Notes under the pieces: model-generated
Databases searched by the model: none
Told to the model about the DNA's origin: nothing
Seen by the model: only the letters and a program-made list of their open reading frames with translations
In this document: piece after piece, positions 21,430-29,335 of the stretch
How the letters are laid out: each line of letters begins with the position of its first letter
How positions within the stretch are numbered: the stretch's first letter is position 1
Program-made: the position numbers and the translations under genes
Source: a virus
Direction: 5' to 3' (one strand)
Virus record (IMG/VR): IMGVR_UViG_3300009285_005004
Location: 1-29,954 of that record
DNA: 29,954 nt

Positions 21430-21810
21430 TTATCTACCCAATATTGAACTCAAATCCGGCTGTTGCGGTGCTCCTGCCATCACATCCCCTCCACCCATTC
21501 CACCACCCATCATTCCCTGATCAGGAGACTGGGGTATTCCCTGTGTCCCTACATCTCCCTGCGCTTCCTGTTGATCTTTAGAGAGTAATTGAGCCAACGT
21601 AACTATTATTTTTCTGACTAATTTTGCATCAGGATCATTTGGATCTGTTTCTGTTGCCATTTTTGAATACATTTGCAATGCGCGTAGCGCACCGACAAGA
21701 GAATCTGTACGTTCGCCGGGTTGTTGCGCCATCGTGTCTCCCCCCGTCTGGGTTGGTTGCCCTATTTTTTGTGCTATGCTTGCTGCGACTGCGCCATTTC
21801 CATTTGCCAT
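21430..21810 (-). CDS. Small Gln/Gly/Met-rich virion-region protein
   Basis: A 126-residue protein from ATG 21810, placed by a strong ribosome binding site (AAGGGGGTGAT); an in-frame GTG at 21819 lies within that site and is not the start. The central helix (DSLVGALRALQMYSKMATET ... LVRKIIVTLAQLLSKDQQE) is flanked by low-complexity ends, including MMGGGMGGGDVM and a DLSSILGR terminus. I do not recognise a family. By position it is a minor virion or scaffold protein. Confidence 0.65.
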   Translation of the reverse strand: MANGNGAVAASIAQKIGQPTQTGGDTMAQQPGERTDSLVGALRALQMYSKMATETDPNDPDAKLVRKIIVTLAQLLSKDQQEAQGDVGTQGIPQSPDQGMMGGGMGGGDVMAGAPQQPDLSSILGR

Positions 21811-21823
21811 AAAAATCACCCCC

Positions 21824-22075
21824 TTATTGTATTTTTAATATATTTCTTATTTCCCGATTGAATTGGTCTTGTGTCGCGTTAGTAAGTTCCGCACTTCCCA
21901 TCCGTTTTTCCAGTTGAAGCCACATCGTATATTGCTGTTCCTGATTTTTGATAACCTGTTCAACTTTTGTATAGAGAACACCGAAAGAAAATACCCATGT
22001 TGTGATGGTGACAAAGATAGGAAACCAAAATGAGATTTCCGGTTTTTCAATGAATTGTTGATATTGGCTTTTCAT
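21824..22075 (-). CDS. Single-span membrane protein, holin- or spanin-like
   Basis: An 83-residue protein with one clear membrane segment (about residues 15-36, FWFPIFVTITTWVFSFGVLY) followed by a helical, charged tail (VEQVIKNQEQQYTMWLQLEK). One-span proteins with a cytoplasmic or periplasmic coiled tail in phages include XhlA-like holin partners and i-spanin (Rz-like) proteins. Here the gene is far from the lysis cassette and amid virion genes, so a virion or ejection role is equally possible. ATG 22075 lies four bases after the preceding stop, without an obvious ribosome binding site. Confidence 0.6.
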   Translation of the reverse strand: MKSQYQQFIEKPEISFWFPIFVTITTWVFSFGVLYTKVEQVIKNQEQQYTMWLQLEKRMGSAELTNATQDQFNREIRNILKIQ

Positions 22076-22078
22076 ATT

Positions 22079-23254
22079 TTAAAATTCTACAAAACCACCA
22101 AAATTTACCTGATTCAAATTTTCTACTGTTGGTGGATCAACATAAATGCTATCGATAGTAGTATCTATTGTTGGGTTGGTAGTACCTGAAATAGAGGTGG
22201 AATAATCTGCGTGAATACGGCCAACTCCCCCATCTCCTGGATCTTCTGGAGAACCAACAAGAACACCACCTATTGCTGTTGTTAAATTAGTTCCCAAGAC
22301 CAAAGTTTGTCCCTTTAACAAGATAGAACCTCCTGCTCCTCCACCACCATTTATTCTATCTTGATACAAACCACCTCCATTTACGCTTATACCACCCGTA
22401 ATGGTTAAATTTTTAGAGATTAAAATTACAATTCCTCCTCCATTTCCTCCCGATATCCCACCACCAATACCAGCTGTTCCTGTTGCTCCTCCCCCACCAG
22501 CACCAAAAACCATATCTACTAAATTTACCCCTCCGTCTGTTCCACCAGCGGCACCATTGGTTGAGCCTGAACCCGTTGCTGCTATTCCAACCGCACCATT
22601 TCCTCCTCCTCCACCTGCATTATAACTAGCATTACCTCCACCTCCACCGCCACCAGCCCCATTAGCAGAAGAAGATTGACTTCCTGTGCCAGTTGCACTT
22701 TCTCCTTGTCCCCCAAAACTATTTGTACCATCAATTGAAATACCCCCCCTGAATCCACCACCAGAAGGTTGTGTTGAATTCCCCCTAACATTATTTGCTC
22801 CTACTCCAGCAATACTTTCAGTAATAGTGAATGTTCCACTGCAGAACTTTGCATATATTCCGCCAACTGTTCCGTCCCATGCTTTTAAAGTTATTGTTTG
22901 TCCCGTATCTATGAGACCAGACGAATATTGAGGCATTACTAAAACTTGTGCTCCTGTTGCATAACCAAAAATAAGAGAATAAGAAGTCGTAATTGTTCCT
23001 GCGATATACGAGTCTATTTTGTTTAATTCCCACTGTCCTGCTCCCGTTCCCTGTGTTTGATGAATAACAATAAGTTGTCCAGCTGCAAAAGATGCATTTG
23101 TAGCTGATAAAGAAGTAGTATCTATCGTCCCCGTACATGCACTATCTATAGGGGCATCAGTTCCTGTTGAGGGGGCATACGCTCCATCGGAGCCATTACC
23201 GAAGCGTTCAGCAAAAACACTTGAATCATCCGATTTAAACTGTCGCTGGCTCAA
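22079..23254 (-). CDS. Glycine-rich tail fibre/adhesin-like protein (TTG start)
   Basis: A 391-residue protein. The N-terminal 150 residues are beta-rich (for example QLIVIHQTQGTGAGQWEL). The middle (about 165-310) is strongly Gly-rich, with runs such as GAGGGGGGGNASYNAGGGGG and GGGGAGGSILLKG, resembling polyglycine-rich tip domains of phage adhesins. The C-terminal part has DSIYVDPPTVENLNQ. Such proteins usually sit at the tail tip and bind host surface. The chosen start is TTG 23254: an AGGAGGG ribosome binding site stands a few bases before it, and the TTG overlaps the HNH stop (TTGA). The N-terminus may originally have been different before HNH insertion. Confidence 0.72.
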   Translation of the reverse strand: MSQRQFKSDDSSVFAERFGNGSDGAYAPSTGTDAPIDSACTGTIDTTSLSATNASFAAGQLIVIHQTQGTGAGQWELNKIDSYIAGTITTSYSLIFGYATGAQVLVMPQYSSGLIDTGQTITLKAWDGTVGGIYAKFCSGTFTITESIAGVGANNVRGNSTQPSGGGFRGGISIDGTNSFGGQGESATGTGSQSSSANGAGGGGGGGNASYNAGGGGGNGAVGIAATGSGSTNGAAGGTDGGVNLVDMVFGAGGGGATGTAGIGGGISGGNGGGIVILISKNLTITGGISVNGGGLYQDRINGGGGAGGSILLKGQTLVLGTNLTTAIGGVLVGSPEDPGDGGVGRIHADYSTSISGTTNPTIDTTIDSIYVDPPTVENLNQVNFGGFVEF

Positions 23255-23847
23255 TTTACCCTCCTAATTCCTAAAAATATTCCAAAATACTTATCATTTT
23301 TTGCATGACAATCTTTACAAAAAGTAATTCCGTTTCTTGTGTCATATCTTAACTGTGGATAATCTCTCCATGGCTTTATGTGATGTGCCATTAAATACAC
23401 ACCTTTGGCTCCGCAATCTTGGCAGGTATAGTTATCTCTTTCAAAAACCATACTTCTCCACGCTATATATTCAACTTGATTCATTAATCTATGTCTTTCT
23501 GTTCCTTTTCCGCCTTTCCAGTGAGGATTATCTTTTCCCCTAGGAGTTTTATTATGTAAACTAATCAATTTTTTTGATTTTTCGGTATGTTTAATTCCCA
23601 TATGAGCCATACTTATTTTCTCCCTTGACTCTTTACTGTGCCTTCTTCCTGTCATTCCACAGACACCACTTTTAACCAATAAAGACATTTTAGAATTTTT
23701 ATACTTTTTTCCTTTATTCCACGATGTCACCACTCCCTTTGTTCCTTTATCCCACGGGATATGACCTTTTTTAAAATGAGTCTTGCCACTGTTAAGTTGT
23801 ATTTTTAATCCTTTATTCCAAGGAATTTGTCCTTTTATAAATGTCAT
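23251..23847 (-). CDS. HNH homing endonuclease with NUMOD3-like repeats
   Basis: A 198-residue protein. The N-terminal half has repeated IPWNKG/IPWDKG/SWNKGKK and HSKESREKISMAH, HTEKSKKLISLHN motifs, the NUMOD3-like DNA-binding modules of homing endonucleases. The C-terminal HNH core is FERDNYTCQDCGAKGVYLMA, HHIKPWRDYP, then NGITFCKDCHAKND with paired CxxC and His. It lies between two fibre genes, starts six bases after the upstream gene's TAG stop and in the same frame, and overlaps the downstream TTG start. It is more AT-rich than the flanking structural genes. It is a mobile endonuclease, not part of the tail. Confidence 0.92.
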   Translation of the reverse strand: MTFIKGQIPWNKGLKIQLNSGKTHFKKGHIPWDKGTKGVVTSWNKGKKYKNSKMSLLVKSGVCGMTGRRHSKESREKISMAHMGIKHTEKSKKLISLHNKTPRGKDNPHWKGGKGTERHRLMNQVEYIAWRSMVFERDNYTCQDCGAKGVYLMAHHIKPWRDYPQLRYDTRNGITFCKDCHAKNDKYFGIFLGIRRVN

Positions 23848-23850
23848 ATT

Positions 23851-24690
23851 CTAATTTCGCTCCCGCGCCACAAGACTAATCATGAGTTCGCCTGCTGAAT
23901 TCGGGGTTTCAATTTCAGGTCGTAGGAATACGCCTGAGGCAAGAGACGTAAAGTTCAAAACCGCTGGTGTAGCCGCAGTTGAATTTTCATATTCTCCTAC
24001 ATCTATCGTTGGCTTCGTACTAAAAATTGACGTTCCCGCTGCGGTTGGCGTCGAATAATAGTTGACATCAATTGTCAAAACACCCAATGATGGCGCAGAA
24101 AGAACGGAAGTAAAAACACTATCTATCGTCCAATTCCGTGTCGCCCTAACCATTGGAAAGCTTTGTGTTGCCGTTCCTGTAAGAAGAGTGGGTAGCGATC
24201 CCAACCAAGACCAATAAATCTGCGTAGGTCGTGGATAGATTATTGATGCGGCAGCAATAAGTGCTATAGACGCTATAGATGTTACCGCCAAACTTTTGGT
24301 TTCAGTGTAATTTATGGTTGCAGTAGAGATAACGTGTTTTCCTGCCGAATCGTGTTCCGCCTGAAGGAAATCAACCATGCTCGACCAGTGGGTGACAGTA
24401 ATAATTGCTTCTACTAAAGAACCGGAGCTATGGGATTGGGCGGTAGATCCTGCTACACCACGCACTACACCCGTTAAATCGCTTCCGCTTATACCCGTAA
24501 AAGAAATATATTCCCGCTTTGAAGGGGTGTCATTGCCCGAGCCGTCCTGTCGGTCTAAAACAATTACACCCGGTGCCGTAAGATTAGAAACACTCGTGAG
24601 GGTCATGGTTTGAACGGTATCGTTAATCGTGCCACTTAATGTTGTCTGAGTGGCATTTTGAGTCGATGATTCATAAAGAAAAGCTGTCAT
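23851..24690 (-). CDS. Tail fibre/baseplate-type structural protein
   Basis: A 279-residue beta-rich protein. The motif REYISFTGISGSDLTGVVRG, followed by AGSTAQSHSSGSLV, is characteristic of a domain repeated in phage tail and fibre proteins. The remainder is Thr/Ser/Ala-rich, without Cys. The segment VHWSSMVDFLQAEHD-like (TVTHWSSMVDFLQAEHD) also recurs in phage fibres. Strong ribosome binding site (AAAGGAGGAAT) before ATG 24690. It ends with TAG, directly before the inserted HNH gene. It lies between the tail-tube protein and the Gly-rich fibre, consistent with a tail tip or fibre role. Confidence 0.7.
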   Translation of the reverse strand: MTAFLYESSTQNATQTTLSGTINDTVQTMTLTSVSNLTAPGVIVLDRQDGSGNDTPSKREYISFTGISGSDLTGVVRGVAGSTAQSHSSGSLVEAIITVTHWSSMVDFLQAEHDSAGKHVISTATINYTETKSLAVTSIASIALIAAASIIYPRPTQIYWSWLGSLPTLLTGTATQSFPMVRATRNWTIDSVFTSVLSAPSLGVLTIDVNYYSTPTAAGTSIFSTKPTIDVGEYENSTAATPAVLNFTSLASGVFLRPEIETPNSAGELMISLVARERN

Positions 24691-24753
24691 AATTATTCCT
24701 CCTTTACTAAATAAGAATACGGTTGATACTCCAACTTATGCTGTTCCAATGCG

Positions 24754-26685
24754 CTAAATAAACCACGTCGCAGGTGTACTACCTCTCCCTTGAGCCACGG
24801 AAAACGCTTTAATTGCCAACAACTCATAGTTATCCGCCTTCGCATTCGTTAGCATCTCTATCTGCATCGTTCTTGCCGTTTTGTACAATAATGCTTTTCG
24901 TATAATTTCTTCCGATGAGACATCCGCATCCACATTGGTTAGTCCCCATTGAGCAAGCCCAACCTGATCTACTCCCCATCCGCTTGTTGATTGTTGACTT
25001 GTAATTGCAAAAGACTTTGCAGTTATTGTTGCCCCGTCCCGTTCTTCAAGATATACATTTACCGTTACTGTTCCATATACATTCCGAAAATTCGTATACA
25101 ATTCATTAATCGTTTTAAAAAGCGACCAGTCACCGAAATTTTCTTTCCTTGTTTTCAGTAACGTATTAAAAGCAGTTCCCTTATCATCTGTTAACGCTTT
25201 TTGAAATTCCGTCACATAATTATCCGTTGAATCTACTGCCAAAAGACGATCTATACCACCTGAATCCGTAATCTTCTTTAATTTATTAATTCCAAACGTT
25301 GTAAACCACGGTCCCATGAATGCTCCACGCTCCCTGTCAAATATAATTGCTTTTTTTGATTCTGGAAACGCGACAATAAACTTATAATCAAAAAACTCTG
25401 CACACGCTCCATTCAAATCGTTTTGCGTTAATGAATCAAAAAAAGGTCGTATCTTCGCTGAAATCTCATTTGACCACAATTGCTCTCCTCCTACATTCGG
25501 TTGCTGACCAAGAAGAAAGATTCCTCTTCTGTTTACAGAAAACAAATCATTATTCACGGCCACAATCGTTCGACTACTTGAGCATCCTTGTGATGCGGTA
25601 ATTAACTGATACGTTGGTACAAGTAATGAAAAATTACCAACCGAAATACTTACAAGCGACACTTGCCATACGGAATTCTCTTTATAAACAATAATTTTTC
25701 CTCTCCAAATGCCCAATCCCGTAATGTTGTCTCCCGTATCAGGATCTATATAGATGTATCCGCCTCCACCATACGCATCAAATCGTTCATGATTTGGAAC
25801 TCTTCCTGATATAAAAATTTTCGTTGGTTCATTCGTAATCCCTGCCAATACAAGACGATCTTCAAAACGTATAACGTATTTTGCTTTCGGTCCGTCAGTT
25901 GTGTTAGCGGTTGACGGCAACGTTAATTGCGATGCAGTGATACCAATGTCATCATATCTTGTTGTCGTATCGTCTACTCCTGCCACCCACGTTTCATCCC
26001 CCTGTGGACCGCGATACAGGTTATATCCCTGCAATACCCCAGAAGGACCGGACACCATACTCCACGTTACCCGTATCATCGTATCGCTTAGATTTTGCGG
26101 TAAACTCGCAAGCGAAATTGCTGTAGAAGCAAGCGTTTCTCCTGTTTTTGAGATTGCCGCTACCCTCCACGACCACGTTGTTAATCCTGTTGCCCCGGAT
26201 ATGTTTGTTGCCGCCACTCCTGTCGGCGTGGTAAGCGGATCAAATGCCACCAGGTTCGTAAAATCGTATTTAACGAATGGTTTTTGCGAATTGACCAAAT
26301 ATATCGTATTGTTAAGTTGCGTGCCTTCCATGTTATATCCAGATGGCCATGAGGCACCCGTAATCATCGTATATGAAGCATTATTTTGCTTCGTGAGATA
26401 TCCCCAATCGGTTAATGTGAGAATCTCTCTTGTATCGGCTATCGACTTTGCTTCAACCAATCCTCTTCCGTATCCCGTTGCTCCTGCTAAAAAATAATCT
26501 TGTGATCCCCATCGTTTTGTTGGGACACCCAATCCTATTAACATTAAATTATCTGCCTGTGCCAATTCATTTCCCTTTAATTCAGTTTGTCGTAAAAATA
26601 GATTCAATCCGCCACGAAAACCATCCCACGAAACTTCAAGTGGTTTGGGCGGTACATATTTTGTTTGACGAAGACTTGTTATCAT
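24754..26685 (-). CDS. Tail-tube (T7 gp12-like) beta-propeller protein
   Basis: A 643-residue beta-rich protein. The N-terminal WDGFRGGLNLFLRQTELKGN, ELAQADNLMLI and GVPTKRWGSQ match the opening of phage proteins in which a short GGLN segment and an N-L-x(n)-G-x-P-x-x-R motif begin a beta-propeller, as in tail tubular protein B and related stoppers. Middle segments (RFEDRLVLAG, ERFDAYGGGGYIYIDPDTGD, WRGKIIVYKENSVW, SVNRRGIFLL) look like successive blades. An Ig/Fn3-like domain (about 155-250, including GYNLYRG) is inserted in the N-terminal half. It probably forms the distal short tail. No ribosome binding site is seen before ATG 26685; other starts nearby are not better. Confidence 0.65.
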   Translation of the reverse strand: MITSLRQTKYVPPKPLEVSWDGFRGGLNLFLRQTELKGNELAQADNLMLIGLGVPTKRWGSQDYFLAGATGYGRGLVEAKSIADTREILTLTDWGYLTKQNNASYTMITGASWPSGYNMEGTQLNNTIYLVNSQKPFVKYDFTNLVAFDPLTTPTGVAATNISGATGLTTWSWRVAAISKTGETLASTAISLASLPQNLSDTMIRVTWSMVSGPSGVLQGYNLYRGPQGDETWVAGVDDTTTRYDDIGITASQLTLPSTANTTDGPKAKYVIRFEDRLVLAGITNEPTKIFISGRVPNHERFDAYGGGGYIYIDPDTGDNITGLGIWRGKIIVYKENSVWQVSLVSISVGNFSLLVPTYQLITASQGCSSSRTIVAVNNDLFSVNRRGIFLLGQQPNVGGEQLWSNEISAKIRPFFDSLTQNDLNGACAEFFDYKFIVAFPESKKAIIFDRERGAFMGPWFTTFGINKLKKITDSGGIDRLLAVDSTDNYVTEFQKALTDDKGTAFNTLLKTRKENFGDWSLFKTINELYTNFRNVYGTVTVNVYLEERDGATITAKSFAITSQQSTSGWGVDQVGLAQWGLTNVDADVSSEEIIRKALLYKTARTMQIEMLTNAKADNYELLAIKAFSVAQGRGSTPATWFI

Positions 26686-26710
26686 ACATATTTAAAATTA
26701 GATTACTCTG

Positions 26711-27397
26711 TCAATCACGTCCAACCCGAAATCCCCAATATTTTTCCTCTCGAGTTTTTACATTATCATTTTCACCAAATGCCCGGGAAGTATCATTTTG
26801 GTTGTCGATTTGTGAAAGGATATTTTCCCGCGCCCTCACCTCATATGCTTGATAGCGACTATCACTCCTGGCCTCGAAAATATACGCAATCGTCCGGTTA
26901 ACTAAAAACTCAGGGTTATCCAAAAAAACCACATCAGCAGGAGACGTAAGAGAAGTCGGGAATGCAAAATAGGTAATCATGAGTGATGCTCCTGATGCAA
27001 TGGTTGCCGGATTCCAGATCATCGTTCGTCCGTTCCCCCTGTCTCCCAGCATATAAAAATACTTATCCGTTGATTGATGCATCCCGATTTCTTCTGGAAT
27101 AATCTCCGACCACTCTTCCCCTCCCTCTACACCACTTGAATAGTAAAGGGGCATTCTTGCCATCTTACGAAAATTCATTGGCATTGTTAAAGAACCCTGA
27201 GAGACACCTGTGACAGAAACCCAAAGAGTCTTCCTCAAAACCTCCCAGTCGTAGGCATGACTAAATTCCTCAATACTTCTATTTATGAAACTTTTTCTCA
27301 ATTCAGATTCCGATCCGCCCGCTGTAGGTGGAGTAGTAGATTGATCAGCAATAGCTGCTACCGAAACCTGTATGTCATTCAATGTTGTACTCACCAT
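26711..27397 (-). CDS. Head-tail adaptor / tail tubular A-like protein
   Basis: A 228-residue protein. Helical N-terminal region SELRKSFINRSIEEFSHAYD, then WEVLRKTLWVSV, a beta region (SLTMPMNFRKMARM, LMITYFAFP), and a C-terminal helical region (NRTIAYIFEARSD, YEVRARENI). The pattern helix-bundle, short beta domain, helix-bundle with early aromatic WEVL resembles podovirus gp11-like adaptor proteins, and the gene precedes the tail-tube protein as in T7. Identification is by layout and composition, not by a signature motif. No ribosome binding site precedes ATG 27397; a hairpin lies 40 bases upstream. Confidence 0.55.
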   Translation of the reverse strand: MVSTTLNDIQVSVAAIADQSTTPPTAGGSESELRKSFINRSIEEFSHAYDWEVLRKTLWVSVTGVSQGSLTMPMNFRKMARMPLYYSSGVEGGEEWSEIIPEEIGMHQSTDKYFYMLGDRGNGRTMIWNPATIASGASLMITYFAFPTSLTSPADVVFLDNPEFLVNRTIAYIFEARSDSRYQAYEVRARENILSQIDNQNDTSRAFGENDNVKTREEKYWGFRVGRD

Positions 27398-27440
27398 ATT
27401 TTATAGAGGGGAGAAAAAAGGACAGGCAATCTTCTCCCCA

Positions 27441-27477
27441 GAATTTCCCCTACAACCCTCCCGTTATAGGGGAATTC
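27441..27477 (-). terminator. Long GC-rich hairpin between structural genes
   Basis: On the transcribed minus strand GAATTCCCCTATAAC pairs with GTTGTAGGGGAAATTC (15 pairs, one bulged A, one wobble), with loop GGGAGG. A T6 run follows about 20 bases later, too far for a classic intrinsic terminator. It could be a partial terminator, an RNase-processing site or an mRNA-stabilising hairpin that sets the ratio of the upstream structural protein to adaptor/tail genes. Confidence 0.55.
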
Positions 27478-27487
27478 CCAATTATTC

Positions 27488-27931
27488 TTACAATGCGACG
27501 GCTGCGTTATAAATAGGCATCCATCCCTGAGCATTTCCACCTGATCCCTGATACCACACTCTTATCAACCCTGCTACGTTCGCTCCTGTAATACCTAATG
27601 ATGCCGTAGAAGCAACTGCCCCCCGGAAATCAAAAAATGCTGCTGAAGCTCCCGACGCAACAAGCTGCAATACAGCGGTTGTTGGACCGTTGATTACAGA
27701 ATGTGTCAATGTCAACGCTGGGGCCTCACTTGCCGCACTTCTCATACGGTTTGCATACGTTGTATTTTCTGATAACGCATCAATTGCAGCACCGCTTCCA
27801 CCTGTTATCGTAGAAGTATCCACAAGAAGACCAACTCCAGTTGTCGAATTTTCAAGCGTCAACGTGGGGGTTGTGTCATCCCCGATGATATTTCGTCCCG
27901 ATTCCGACCACAAATTTACTAAATCTGACAT
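27488..27931 (-). CDS. Virion surface/fibre-type protein, paralogue B (short)
   Basis: A 147-residue, beta-rich, Ala/Ser/Thr-rich protein without Cys. Its last 49 residues match the last 49 of the next upstream gene at 35 positions (for example TGANVAGLIRVWYQG against TGANVVGLIRVWFQG), and weaker similarity extends to about 95 residues, so the two arose by duplication. The N-terminal 45 residues (MSDLVNLWSESGRN onward) differ. This suggests a shared C-terminal knob on different attachment stems. The ribosome binding site GGAGGTGG lies before ATG 27931. The role as capsid decoration or fibre is not decided by sequence. Confidence 0.7.
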   Translation of the reverse strand: MSDLVNLWSESGRNIIGDDTTPTLTLENSTTGVGLLVDTSTITGGSGAAIDALSENTTYANRMRSAASEAPALTLTHSVINGPTTAVLQLVASGASAAFFDFRGAVASTASLGITGANVAGLIRVWYQGSGGNAQGWMPIYNAAVAL

Positions 27932-27978
27932 AAATTTTAATCCACCTCCGTTCTTTTATTGATAAAAATACAAAACCA

Positions 27979-28581
27979 TTACAAAGCTATAGCATCCTTA
28001 AAAATAGGAAGCCATCCTGCTGCATTTCCCGCATTTCCCTGAAACCATACCCGTATTAACCCAACCACATTTGCCCCAGTAAGTGCCAATGATGCAGTTG
28101 AAATGACAGCACCCCGAAAGTCAATAAATGCTTGACTTGCAGCTGACGCAATCATCATGAGTGGCGCTATCGTTGGCCCCCCGATTATCGTGCTGATATG
28201 TTGAAGAGTAAGAACATTTGCTCCGCTTGCATTAGCCATTAAGGTAGCTGCTTTTATCACGTTTAAGCTTCCTGTAATTGTTGCGTTTCCGCTGTTTACC
28301 AAGGTAGTTGATAAAATCTCATTAGTAAACTGAGTTGGCCCCGTTAAGGTTGCAGCCCCACTTAAATTTAATGTTGAGCCAATTATCTGATTAGTTACAC
28401 GAACTGCACTTAATGATGCGGTACTAGAGGCAATAAACCCAGGGACTTCGAGCGTTCCCGTCATGGTATCGCCCGATACATCAACAAATGTTGACGTATC
28501 CTGATCTTGACGCCTGATAGAGTTTACGAGACCCTGCTTCTCTCTGTCATCCATATTATTCCATGTTTGTGAGTCTCCCAT
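27979..28581 (-). CDS. Virion surface/fibre-type protein, paralogue A (long)
   Basis: A 200-residue protein from ATG 28581, set by the GGAAGGTGGTG ribosome binding site (an in-frame GTG at 28593 lies inside it). The N-terminal 35 residues are hydrophilic and helical (GDSQTWNNMDDREKQGLVNS). The middle has repeated short beta motifs with the SGDTMTGTLEV phrase (the phage-fibre 'GDTMTGxL' repeat) and SGAATLTGPTQF, SGNATITGSL. The C-terminal 49 residues are shared with the adjacent paralogue. The repeat type is typical of phage fibre shafts, so it is probably a fibre or spike with a C-terminal knob. It is the first gene after the promoter/terminator leader. Confidence 0.75.
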   Translation of the reverse strand: MGDSQTWNNMDDREKQGLVNSIRRQDQDTSTFVDVSGDTMTGTLEVPGFIASSTASLSAVRVTNQIIGSTLNLSGAATLTGPTQFTNEILSTTLVNSGNATITGSLNVIKAATLMANASGANVLTLQHISTIIGGPTIAPLMMIASAASQAFIDFRGAVISTASLALTGANVVGLIRVWFQGNAGNAAGWLPIFKDAIAL

Positions 28582-28613
28582 AATTTTCACCACCTTCCTT
28601 TCTTTGAGATAAT

Positions 28614-28661
28614 AAAAAAAGCCAAATACTTTGATGCAATTGTTGCACCGAAATATTTGGC
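28614..28661 (-). terminator. Intrinsic terminator inside the leader of the structural operon
   Basis: On the minus strand an imperfect stem of about 19 pairs (outer GCCAAATA/TATTTGGC, inner GTGCAA/TTGCAT, loop CAA), 28661-28621, is followed by seven T (28620-28614). Only about 15 bases separate the T-run from the ribosome binding site of the gene at 28581. Transcripts from the promoter at 28735 must pass it, so it can act as an attenuator. Confidence 0.8.
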
Positions 28662-28706
28662 TTCTCTTGAGCGTTTTACCGCTTAAAAAGAATATGTTAC
28701 GAATAC

Positions 28707-28735
28707 ATTAAAACAAACTTTTCTTACCTTGTCAA
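28707..28735 (-). promoter_or_regulatory. Sigma70-type promoter of the structural operon
   Basis: On the minus strand TTGACA (28735-28730), 17 bp spacer, TTTAAT (28712-28707). The expected start at about 28700 gives a leader of about 120 bases that contains a small hairpin (AGCG GTAAAA CGCT) and then the intrinsic terminator, before the gene at 28581. Confidence 0.7.
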
Positions 28736-28899
28736 GTTTTTAATACCGCCATCCCCAAAATTTAGATTCTATCATTACTAGCCATTTTAGATAAATAAAA
28801 ATTATCCATATTATTCTTGAAGATAAATTACTTTTCCACCAATACCACAAACATTATACACTTCTCGCCTGGCTGTGGATACTTACATGGCGACTAAAA

Positions 28900-29040
28900 T
28901 TAAAGTTTTTTGCTTATTTCAGGGTTGATTATCTTTTTTAATACCTCAATCGCCTGTTGCAATCTCACATGCGTTTCCCTATTTGTTTGCAGTTGGGCCA
29001 CTGCATTATCAATTAACTGTAATGCTTCTTCTGGTTTCAT
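28900..29040 (-). CDS. Small helical protein, unknown function
   Basis: A 46-residue, wholly helical, coiled-coil-like protein (MKPEEALQLIDNAVAQLQTN, then RETHVRLQQAIEVLKKIINP). A strong ribosome binding site, AAAGGAGGTG, sits just before ATG 29040 and overlaps the end of the preceding gene, giving good support despite the short length. No known family is recognised. Small helical proteins near fibre genes may be chaperones for fibre assembly, but this is speculation. Confidence 0.7.
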   Translation of the reverse strand: MKPEEALQLIDNAVAQLQTNRETHVRLQQAIEVLKKIINPEISKKL

Positions 29041-29053
29041 GAACACCTCCTTT

Positions 29054-29323
29054 CTATTGTATTTCAATACTTACCTTATCGGCGTCGTTAATAGCTTGCA
29101 ACCTTGCCGCATCAGCTAAAACATTTGCCTTATAAGAGCGATAACAGCTCTTAATATATTCAACTATTTTTTGTTTCAAAAAATCTTCTTTCGTTTGAGG
29201 ATTATCAATTTCTATCGGCTCTCCCGCTTCATTCACTGATTGAATCTTTGCCTGATAACCTAAATAATAAGTCACGGAATCCATAACGTCTACTTCTTTT
29301 TCCTTTTGAATTATTAGTATCAT
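29054..29323 (-). CDS. Small fibre-region protein, unknown function
   Basis: An 89-residue protein from ATG 29323, preceded by a perfect ribosome binding site (GGAGGTGAT); an in-frame GTG at 29332 is part of that site. Mixed composition: a short hydrophobic N-terminus (MILIIQKEKE), a strand-like SVTYYLGYQAKI, and a C-terminal helix (FLKQKIVEYIKSCYRSYKAN). It may be a tail assembly or fibre-chaperone protein by position; no motif supports that directly. Two bases separate it from the fibre gene's stop. Confidence 0.65.
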   Translation of the reverse strand: MILIIQKEKEVDVMDSVTYYLGYQAKIQSVNEAGEPIEIDNPQTKEDFLKQKIVEYIKSCYRSYKANVLADAARLQAINDADKVSIEIQ

Positions 29324-29335
29324 AAAAATCACCTC

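Larger units (their letters stand above)
28582..28899. other. Non-coding regulatory gap
   Basis: This AT-rich stretch of about 320 bases contains the leader with terminator and the promoter listed separately. Between 28741 and 28899 I see no convincing gene on either strand, only very short frames (for example 15 codons) without ribosome binding sites, and an isolated TATAAT-like box near 28850 on the minus strand without a -35 match. Confidence 0.6.

Noticed and set aside
22401-22931. Plus-strand proline-rich reading frames opposite the Gly-rich fibre
   Set aside because: They are complements of glycine codons (GGN gives CCN) in the minus-strand gene, have no ribosome binding sites and are shadow frames.
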